This document shows, piece by piece, positions 1 through 4,816 of a stretch of DNA of 6,629 bases (its first letter is position 1; every line of letters begins with the position of its first letter). The notes beneath the pieces were generated by a model. That model worked only from the letters and a program-made list of their open reading frames with translations, was not told the origin of the DNA and searched no databases. Source of the stretch: an uncultured Peptococcaceae bacterium (GTDB lineage Bacteria > Bacillota > Desulfitobacteriia > Desulfitobacteriales > Syntrophobotulaceae). Location of the stretch: NCBI GenBank assembly GCA_937892995.1, contig CALBJS010000319.1, forward strand, positions 1-6,629, read 5' to 3'. Position numbers and translations under genes: made by a program.

Positions 1-530
1 AGACCGGAAAGGTCTTTAATAAATTTATTCATGAGAATGACACCGGCATAAAAAGCCGCCGCTAATAGTCCATAAGAAATCCCAAGGACGTGCTGATAGG
101 AGCCACTCGTACTGCCGCCTCCGGTTTTCACGATTAGAAACAATCCGAGCATAGCCGTAAGAACACACGCCACCTTCACGGACGTTAGTTTCTCTTTTAG
201 AACAAAGGGTGCTAAGATCATGACAAAAATCGGTGCAAAATAATAGCTTATAGTGGCATTAGAAATCGTCGTAAATTTATAGGCTTGGAATAAAAATATC
301 CAATTAATCCCGATGGCAAAGCCGGAAATTAAAAGAAGTAAACCATTCTCTTTAATCTTTTGCCAAGAAATCTTTTGGCGGAGAAAGAAACTAGCTATCA
401 ATAAAAAGAGACTGCCGATAACTCCTCGCAAAAGGGCAATTTGGGCTGAGGAAAGGTCTATATTTCTTACGAAAACACCTATGCTTCCGAAAATTAACAT
501 TGCAGTTACTATTCTGAGTCTAGCGTGCAC
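1..530 (-). CDS. EamA/DMT-family transporter, N-terminal part (3' end beyond window)
   Basis: This is a polytopic inner-membrane protein of the drug/metabolite transporter superfamily; the first 176 codons are visible and the rest lies beyond the left edge. Translation from GTG at 530 gives about six hydrophobic segments, near residues 6-22, 30-50, 64-82, 91-111, 119-136 and 146-167. The family hallmark is clear: the ALLRG stretch at residues 32-36, then AYKFTTISNATISYYFAPIF, with Pro100 and Glu113 as in other EamA repeats. GTG is chosen because a G-rich ribosome site (AGGGGGG) ends five bases before it and an in-frame stop lies just upstream; an ATG at codon 11 is a weaker alternative that would cut into the first membrane segment. 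It starts 35 bases after the acyl-CoA ligase stop with no terminator between, so it is probably the last seen gene of the operon. The substrate cannot be read from sequence. Export of an amino acid or uptake of an aryl acid is only a guess from context. Confidence 0.88.
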   Translation of the reverse strand, partial: MHARLRIVTAMLIFGSIGVFVRNIDLSSAQIALLRGVIGSLFLLIASFFLRQKISWQKIKENGLLLLISGFAIGINWIFLFQAYKFTTISNATISYYFAPIFVMILAPFVLKEKLTSVKVACVLTAMLGLFLIVKTGGGSTSGSYQHVLGISYGLLAAAFYAGVILMNKFIKDLSG

Positions 531-565
531 TTTATCCCCCCTGTTGTCCTTAGTGTTAAGTGTAA

Positions 566-1795
566 TTAATACCGATTATCAAAGATACGCGTAGCCTTTT
601 TTTCGCTCCTGGGAAGCTCCCCAATGGAAACAGCCTTGGGCACAACAGTAATGCCAATTCTTGATTTACAATGCTGTCTGATATTTTGCTCGATGCCTTT
701 CTTATCGACATTATTTTCGGTTTCAAAGAAAAGCGTCACAATATCTTTACCATTTAAATGATCGATCATTACCTGGTATTCACAACTTGCTCCTTCCACT
801 TCCCGCAACATCTCATCTACTTGCCCCGGGTAAATATTCACACCCCTTACCTTGATCATGTCATCTGTCCGTCCCAGAATAGTATCGATTCTTGGATAAT
901 TCAAACCACATGCACAATCGCCCGGCAGAAATCGGGTTAAATCATGGGTACGATAACGAATAAGCGGTGCCCCTTCTTTCTGCAGGGTAGTGATCACCAA
1001 TTCACCCATCTCTCCCTCCGGAACCAGTTCCCCAGTATTTTGATCGATAATCTCAAAATATACATATTCATCCCAATAATGCATACCGCATTCCTCAGGG
1101 CAACTCATGGCAATCCCTGGTCCGTAGATCTCTGTCAGACCATAAATATCGAAAAGTTGAACACCTAGCTCATTGGCAATCCGGCGACGCATTTTTTCAC
1201 CCCAGCGTTCTGAACCGATAATTCCCTTAGTAAGATGAATTCTTTCTTTTACTTTTCGCTTGTATATTTCTTCGGCCAGAAGTAGGGCATAAGAAGAAGT
1301 AGCACATAAAACAGTGCTTTTTAAGTCCATCATCATTTGGATTTGTTTATCTGTATTACCCGGACCCATAGGGATCACCATGGCACCCAAAAGTTCGGCA
1401 CCTGCCTGGAAGCCTATACCCGCCGTCCAGAGACCATAGCCGGGAGTAATATGAACCCGGTCCAAATTAGTCAGGCCTGCGGTTTCATAACAAAGCTTGA
1501 ACATCTTAGCCCAATCCGCGATATCCTTTTGGGTATAGGGGATAATAACCGGTGTACCGGTCGTACCCGAAGAAGAGTGAATACGGACTATTTCACTATC
1601 GGCAACTGCTTGCAGTCCTAAAGGATAAGCCTTTCTCAATTCACTTTTATCCGTAAAAGGGAGTTTTTGGAAATCCTCTTGACTTTGGATAGACTTAAGA
1701 TCTATACCTTCGAATTTTTGCTTATAAAACCCGTCCAGCAAAGAAAGCCTCAATAATATTTTTTTGATTATCTCTAATTGGGATTCTTTCATCAT
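566..1795 (-). CDS. paaK: Phenylacetate-CoA ligase (AMP-forming), PaaK family
   Basis: This cytoplasmic ANL-superfamily adenylating enzyme would activate phenylacetate or a related aryl acetate: acid + ATP + CoA gives acyl-CoA + AMP + PPi. Visible motifs are the P-loop SSSGTTGTP (residues 74-82), the adenylate motif DIYGLTE (216-222), YRTHD (281-285), the hinge area GRTDDMIKVRG (309-318) followed by NIYPGQVDEML, and a C-terminal LPRSEKKATR stretch matching the family's lysine-bearing end. At 409 residues it is about 20 shorter than usual PaaK proteins; the missing part is the extreme N-terminus ahead of the FYKQKF segment, not the active site. The ATG at 1795 overlaps the iorB stop as ATGA and has AAGGAG eight bases upstream; a second ATG follows immediately and spaces less well. 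Coupling to iorAB indicates that its product is the acyl-CoA partner of that oxidoreductase. The exact acid (phenyl-, hydroxyphenyl- or indoleacetate) is not decided by the sequence. Confidence 0.93.
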   Translation of the reverse strand: MMKESQLEIIKKILLRLSLLDGFYKQKFEGIDLKSIQSQEDFQKLPFTDKSELRKAYPLGLQAVADSEIVRIHSSSGTTGTPVIIPYTQKDIADWAKMFKLCYETAGLTNLDRVHITPGYGLWTAGIGFQAGAELLGAMVIPMGPGNTDKQIQMMMDLKSTVLCATSSYALLLAEEIYKRKVKERIHLTKGIIGSERWGEKMRRRIANELGVQLFDIYGLTEIYGPGIAMSCPEECGMHYWDEYVYFEIIDQNTGELVPEGEMGELVITTLQKEGAPLIRYRTHDLTRFLPGDCACGLNYPRIDTILGRTDDMIKVRGVNIYPGQVDEMLREVEGASCEYQVMIDHLNGKDIVTLFFETENNVDKKGIEQNIRQHCKSRIGITVVPKAVSIGELPRSEKKATRIFDNRY

Positions 1796-2388
1796 TGCAA
1801 ATTCTCCTTCGAGGTGCCTTGGGCACCAGTATATAGGGCTTGTAAATTCATGGCTACCAATTTAGAAGGTAATTTCTCCTTGATGGTTCTCTCCATCTCT
1901 TCTAAGGAAATACCCAGGGCGTGAGCGGAGATTGCAGCACCAAGCAAAGCAGTGTTTAAGACCTTGCTGGAACCGCATTGAGCACAGATCCTCTCCCCAT
2001 CGACCGTAATTAGGGAGGACACTTGACTACGCAAATATTCCAGCATTTCGTTGCCATCATAATCCGTGTCCGAGAGAGAGGCTGTTACAGGCTTAATAGC
2101 TTTTTGGCTAACAATTACCGTTCCCTTTGTTTTTAGATAACTCAAGCACCTTACTGCTTCCGCCGGTTCAAACCCGATGATTACATCAGCAGACTTAAGC
2201 GGAATCAAAGGTGAGTGAACATCCTTGCCAAGGCGGACATGACTGACCACACTGCCGCCCCGCTGGGCCATACCGATTGTCTCTGCCGTACGAGCCTTAA
2301 TTCCCCTGTTCATGGCAGTTTGAGCAATCAATTTGGAAGCCAACACTGTTCCTTGTCCACCAACCCCGGCTAAGATACAATTAATCAT
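1792..2388 (-). CDS. iorB: Indolepyruvate:ferredoxin oxidoreductase, beta subunit
   Basis: This is the small gamma-domain-type subunit of indolepyruvate oxidoreductase, which with IorA interconverts aryl pyruvate + CoA + oxidised ferredoxin and aryl-acetyl-CoA + CO2 + reduced ferredoxin in the cytoplasm. The 198-residue length is normal for the family. Diagnostic stretches are GVGGQGT (residues 8-14) near the N-terminus, AETIGMAQRGGSVVSHVRLG (35-54), and the later SSKVLNTALLGAA segment typical of the POR gamma domain. The ATG at 2388 overlaps the iorA stop as ATGA and has a strong GGAGGTG site seven bases upstream, lying inside the last iorA codons. Its own ribosome site means it can be translated even though iorA is interrupted, although some polarity is likely. 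Without a working alpha subunit it has no known stand-alone activity. The frame is clean with no internal damage. Confidence 0.94.
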   Translation of the reverse strand: MINCILAGVGGQGTVLASKLIAQTAMNRGIKARTAETIGMAQRGGSVVSHVRLGKDVHSPLIPLKSADVIIGFEPAEAVRCLSYLKTKGTVIVSQKAIKPVTASLSDTDYDGNEMLEYLRSQVSSLITVDGERICAQCGSSKVLNTALLGAAISAHALGISLEEMERTIKEKLPSKLVAMNLQALYTGAQGTSKENLQ

Positions 2389-2993
2389 TTTTGAACACCT
2401 CCGATCGCCTTAAAGGGACAAACCTGGGCACAAATTGAACATCCGGAGCACCAAGAAGCATCGATTCGTACTTTGGTATTTTCTTTGACAATAGCGGGAC
2501 AGCCCAATTCTTTAATACAACGTTTACAGCCTGTACATTTAGCTAAGTCCACAGAATATAAAGGAGAGGGCTTGGTCACAGCGATACAGGGAGACTCAAA
2601 GATGACAGCGGCTATCCCCTTAAAATCAACAGCTTCTTGAACGGCAGCAATGGCTTGCTCCAAGTGCAAAGGATCTTGAGTTACCACCTGTTTGACACCC
2701 AAGGCTTTAAGAACCTTGCCTATGCTAATTTTTTCCGATATCTTCCCCATCATGGTTTTACCGGTACCCGGATGATGCTGTTGGCCGGTCATTGCTGTGG
2801 TGGAATTGTCCAAGACTATTAAAACGATATCTGTTTGATTATAAACAGCATTAACGACACCCGGAATCCCCGTGTGAAAAAAAGTAGAATCTCCGATAAA
2901 AGCAAAATGGACAGTATCAGGCTCTGCTCGCTGCAGCCCTTGGGCAAGGGTAATCCCGGCTCCCATGCAAAGACAGGTATCTACCATTTCCAA
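2385..2993 (-). CDS. iorA: IorA C-terminal fragment (ThDP-pyrophosphate domain and two 4Fe-4S sites)
   Basis: This frame encodes the last third of IorA. It begins with the conserved MVDTCLCMGAGITLAQGL stretch, followed by the magnesium/thiamine-diphosphate motif GDS (34-36) with its partner DNSTTAMTG (62-70) and HHPGTG. The C-terminus is a fused ferredoxin-like domain with two cysteine sets: C153, C156, C159, C165-Pro and C182, C185, C188, C192-Pro, which would hold two 4Fe-4S clusters passing electrons to ferredoxin. Numbering is from a TTG at 2993; an ATG at 2987 that overlaps the upstream stop (ATGGTAG) is an equally possible restart. Neither has a convincing ribosome site, so efficient independent translation is doubtful. 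It overlaps iorB by ATGA. No naturally split IorA of this form is known to me; I read it as a piece of a broken gene. Confidence 0.88.
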   Translation of the reverse strand: MEMVDTCLCMGAGITLAQGLQRAEPDTVHFAFIGDSTFFHTGIPGVVNAVYNQTDIVLIVLDNSTTAMTGQQHHPGTGKTMMGKISEKISIGKVLKALGVKQVVTQDPLHLEQAIAAVQEAVDFKGIAAVIFESPCIAVTKPSPLYSVDLAKCTGCKRCIKELGCPAIVKENTKVRIDASWCSGCSICAQVCPFKAIGGVQK

Positions 2994-4183
2994 GTGTAAC
3001 AGCCAATATCACCCGAAAAGACTGCTTTCTTCCCTCGCATTGCTTGTTTAACGGCATAGAAGGAAGCTCTATGGGGACAACCGGCACACAACACTGGTGG
3101 CCGGGCAGGCAATGCTGGTACAGCCTCGGGAAGATCCGCTTGCGTAAAGGGTATTTCTAGAAAGTTCGCAATAGCTTTGGCAACCGATTCCACTGTATTT
3201 TCCCCTGCATTTTGCATGTGCTGAGTGAGCTTACCCTTTACTTTCACTGCTAAATGATGTTTTCCACAAAGATAAAGCAGCTCTTTTTCGATCACCGGAT
3301 CAAGTTCCTCGATTACTAAAACTTCATCCAAACCCTTTAAGAATTCCAAAGCGAGCTTCTCTGGAAAGGGATGGGGGGTTGCAACCTTAAATAGTTTGCA
3401 TTCTGTTTGCTTGGCCTCTAAAACTTCCCGCGTATAGGCATAACTGATTCCCCCGGTCGCAATCCCCTTTGGACCGCTGCCAAGCACAGAGTTGAAACGA
3501 TAAGTGGAAAAATCTTCACCTAAAAGAGGTTGACGAGCTTCGATTTTTAAATGATTTTGATATGCAAGACGAGGAAATATCACCCATTTAGAATCTTTAG
3601 TAAAGCCCTCAGCTTTGCTCACTGCGTTGTCCTCGGTTTTAACTATCCTACTGTTTTCATCGAGGTCAATCGAAGCACACCCATGACAAACCCTTGTGGT
3701 CGGACGAAAAAGAACCGGTGTGTTATATTTCTCCGAATACTCAAAAGCATCCCCGATCATCAGATAAGCTTCTTCGGGCGAGGAAGGATCAAAGACGGGT
3801 AGTTTAGAGAAAATACCGAATTGACGGGTATCTTGTTCCGTTTGCGAAGAAATAGGACCTGGATCATCTGCTACGACGACGACCATCCCCCCCTGGACAC
3901 CAATATAAGCAAGGCTCATTAAAGGATCTGAGGCAACATTTAAGCCTACCTGCTTCATAGTCACCATGGAACGCTTCCCGGAATAGGCAGCCCCTGCAGC
4001 TACCTCCAAGGCGGATTTTTCATTGACCGACCACTCTACATAAATCTGACCGGGGTTTACCTCAGCAATTGTTTCCAGAATCTCTGTAGAAGGGGTTCCC
4101 GGATAGCCTGTAACAACTCTCACTCCGGCTCGAATTGCTCCCATCCCAATCGCTTGATTCCCCATTAATAATTCTTGTACCAT
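2981..4183 (-). CDS. iorA: IorA N-terminal fragment (pyrimidine-binding and central domains)
   Basis: This 400-codon fragment covers the front two thirds of indolepyruvate:ferredoxin oxidoreductase alpha. Residues 1-180 are the pyrimidine-binding thiamine diphosphate domain, with GYPGTPSTE (26-34), the EWSVNEKSALE segment carrying the expected cofactor-activating Glu, and the NVASDPLMSLAY and GPISSQTEQDTRQFG stretches. A transketolase-C-like domain follows (EKLALEFLKGLDEVLVIEEL), then CAGCPHR and VFSGDIGCYT, which open the cofactor-pyrophosphate domain before the frame runs into a stop. The start is set at 4183 because AGGAGG sits seven bases upstream and family proteins begin with this MxxxLLMGNxAI pattern. 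The same frame is open for 66 more codons upstream to 4381, but that part is the attenuator and not family-like protein. It is the first gene after the T-box leader. Alone it lacks the remainder of the cofactor site and both iron-sulfur clusters, so it should be inactive. Confidence 0.9.
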   Translation of the reverse strand: MVQELLMGNQAIGMGAIRAGVRVVTGYPGTPSTEILETIAEVNPGQIYVEWSVNEKSALEVAAGAAYSGKRSMVTMKQVGLNVASDPLMSLAYIGVQGGMVVVVADDPGPISSQTEQDTRQFGIFSKLPVFDPSSPEEAYLMIGDAFEYSEKYNTPVLFRPTTRVCHGCASIDLDENSRIVKTEDNAVSKAEGFTKDSKWVIFPRLAYQNHLKIEARQPLLGEDFSTYRFNSVLGSGPKGIATGGISYAYTREVLEAKQTECKLFKVATPHPFPEKLALEFLKGLDEVLVIEELDPVIEKELLYLCGKHHLAVKVKGKLTQHMQNAGENTVESVAKAIANFLEIPFTQADLPEAVPALPARPPVLCAGCPHRASFYAVKQAMRGKKAVFSGDIGCYTWKW

Positions 4184-4273
4184 CTGATACCCTCCTCTAA
4201 TCCAACTATATCTAGGACTTAACTCGGCCAATCTTTTGGAAACAAGCGGGTCTTTTTTAATGACACTTATAAC

Positions 4274-4297
4274 TTTCAGAAAAAGTCCTTTCTGAAA
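4274..4297 (-). repeat. Perfect 9-bp hairpin in the leader, just after the attenuator
   Basis: TTTCAGAAA and TTTCTGAAA pair perfectly around the loop GGACTT, two bases after the terminator T-run and about 90 bases before the iorA start. No T-run follows, so it is not a terminator. It repeats the AAGGAC of the terminator 3' arm. A role in RNA stability or as a competing pairing partner is conceivable but unproven. Confidence 0.6.
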
Positions 4298-4299
4298 AC

Positions 4300-4337
4300 A
4301 AAAAAAGCCTGTCCTTCTAAATTCCAAGGACAAGCTT
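4300..4337 (-). terminator. T-box intrinsic terminator (attenuator)
   Basis: The arms AAGCTTGTCCTT (4326-4337) and AAGGACAGGCTT (4305-4316) form a 12-bp stem with one G-T pair and a 9-base loop, followed by a run of seven T residues. Transcription would stop here unless uncharged tRNA stabilises the antiterminator. Confidence 0.92.
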
Positions 4338-4358
4338 AATAGCCTGTGGTACCACCTT
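4326..4358 (-). promoter_or_regulatory. T-box antiterminator helix
   Basis: The antiterminator can be drawn in full: outer helix AAGG/CCTT (extendable to CAAGG/CCTTG), the 7-base bulge TGGTACC at 4348-4354, and an inner helix ACAGGC/GCTTGT closed by loop TATTAA. Its 3' strand is the same GCTTGTCCTT that forms the 5' arm of the terminator, so the two structures exclude each other. The bulge is the docking site for the tRNA 3' end. Confidence 0.88.
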
Positions 4359-4570
4359 GATTGGTTAAAAAACCCTCTCAACTACAATGCTAAGCATTGC
4401 CCATCCGATAACGCTGATGAAGCGTCGCAAGCTACTAAATCAAAAGAGATCAATTGTTCACTGCACCCTCCAGAGCCCATTTTCCGTGTTGTATCTGTCA
4501 ATCTTCCACCAACATTGACTCGCTAGGAGACCATTGCACAGTTTTATTCCTCCATCATAGGTTTCAAGAA

Positions 4571-4600
4571 ATTATATCATCTTGATTAGGGAAAAGTCAA
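4571..4600 (-). promoter_or_regulatory. Sigma-A promoter of the T-box operon
   Basis: On the minus strand TTGACT (4595-4600) is followed after 18 bases by a consensus TATAAT (4571-4576). Transcription would begin near 4564, just before the T-box stem I. Both hexamers are near perfect, so basal initiation should be strong and control should act mainly through the leader. Confidence 0.85.
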
Positions 4601-4624
4601 CCTACCTAGTCAAAGGCCAAGCCC

Positions 4625-4652
4625 AGATAGCCGGATTGTTTAGCTGCTATCT
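4625..4652. repeat. 7-bp inverted repeat between the T-box promoter and the IS end
   Basis: AGATAGC (4625-4631) and GCTATCT (4646-4652) are exact inverted copies separated by 14 bases. The repeat abuts the proposed left end of the insertion sequence. No T-run follows on either strand, so it is a weak terminator candidate at best. It could be an operator, a leftover of whatever flanked the operon, or chance. Confidence 0.4.
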
Positions 4653-4672
4653 CCCTAGTTTAGAAGCAAAAA
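4653..4672 (+). repeat. Candidate left terminal inverted repeat of the IS
   Basis: Read inward, these 20 bases match the reverse complement of 6610-6629 at 16 positions, including ten consecutive ones (GAAGCAAAAA, 4663-4672). The A-rich core makes part of the match cheap, so the assignment is moderate. It lies outside the internal terminator and transposase promoter, as expected for an IS end. Confidence 0.5.
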
Positions 4673-4694
4673 CAAAACAGAAAACCAGCCTGAG

Positions 4695-4715
4695 CCTTGC
4701 AAATGCAGGGTTTTT
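4695..4715 (+). terminator. Hairpin terminator at the IS left end, upstream of the transposase promoter
   Basis: CCTTGC (4695-4700) and GCAGGG (4705-4710) pair with one G-T pair around loop AAAT and are followed directly by five T residues. It lies between the left inverted repeat and the transposase promoter, so it would stop plus-strand transcripts entering from outside. Such insulation against read-through is a known strategy in insertion sequences. Confidence 0.6.
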
Positions 4716-4771
4716 CTAATATATTTTTCGTCAAATTTATTCATATTTCTATGGCGGATTATGATGGATTG

Positions 4772-4780
4772 TGGTATAAT
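4772..4780 (+). promoter_or_regulatory. Extended -10 promoter of the transposase
   Basis: TGGTATAAT (4772-4780) is a perfect -10 with the TGn extension. The matching -35 position (about 4752-4757, TGGCGG) is far from consensus, so the extended -10 would carry recognition. The transcript would start near 4787, about 30 bases ahead of the ATG. Confidence 0.65.
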
Positions 4781-4816
4781 GGAATATATATCCTGCTTTG
4801 AATAGGGGGAATTACC

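Larger units (their letters stand above)
2385..4183 (-). pseudogene. iorA: iorA, whole extent, frame broken at 2981-2993
   Basis: The two reading frames described separately below join into one alpha subunit of about 605 residues, the normal size for IorA. The upstream frame meets TAG at 2981-2983 just after GDIGCYT; the downstream frame picks up at EMVDTCLCMG in the -1 frame. Relatives, as remembered, carry about seven residues (of the LGNAxPL kind) between CYT and the MVDTC stretch, whereas only two bases lie between those codons here. A net loss of about 19 bases explains both the gap and the frame change. No slippery heptamer is present, so programmed frameshifting is unlikely. Whether this is a real mutation or an assembly fault cannot be told from the window. 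Confidence 0.75.
4300..4564 (-). promoter_or_regulatory. T-box riboswitch (tRNA-sensing leader) of the iorAB-paaK operon
   Basis: The transcribed leader shows the full T-box layout. Stem I spans about 4435-4560: an outer CTA/TAG helix, a kink-turn-like TGA/GA internal loop, helix GGAGG/TCTCT, a specifier loop (3' strand 4450-4459), CTCC/GGAG pairing, and a terminal hairpin GTCAAT/ATTGAC with loop GTTGGTGGAAG (4503-4513), the usual GGTGG-type apical loop. Next come ACGCT/AGCGT (4411-4425), whose loop CATC can pair with GATG at 4402-4405 as a stem IIA/B pseudoknot, and stem III GCAATGC/GCATTGT (4384-4400). The T-box sequence AAGGTGGTACCACA is at 4345-4358. Uncharged tRNA would pair its acceptor end with the TGGT bulge and stabilise the antiterminator. 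The T at the variable position fits a tRNA with discriminator base A. The specifier loop reads GAACAATTGA; the codon cannot be fixed. Candidates AAT, ATT and TTG all differ from the aromatic codons expected from the genes. Confidence 0.92.

Noticed and set aside
313..594. Plus-strand open frame of 93 codons.
   Set aside because: It lies antisense to the clear EamA transporter, whose membrane segments and family motifs are convincing.
2981..2993. Programmed ribosomal frameshift joining the two iorA frames.
   Set aside because: There is no slippery heptamer or clear downstream stimulator, and joining the frames would still lack the conserved residues expected at this spot.
3551..3802. Plus-strand open frame of 83 codons.
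   Set aside because: It is antisense to the conserved central part of iorA and has no family resemblance.
4184..4381. In-frame extension of iorA by 66 codons upstream of 4183.
   Set aside because: The stretch translates through the T-box sequence and the attenuator hairpin, does not resemble the IorA N-terminus, and the start at 4183 has an ideal AGGAGG site.
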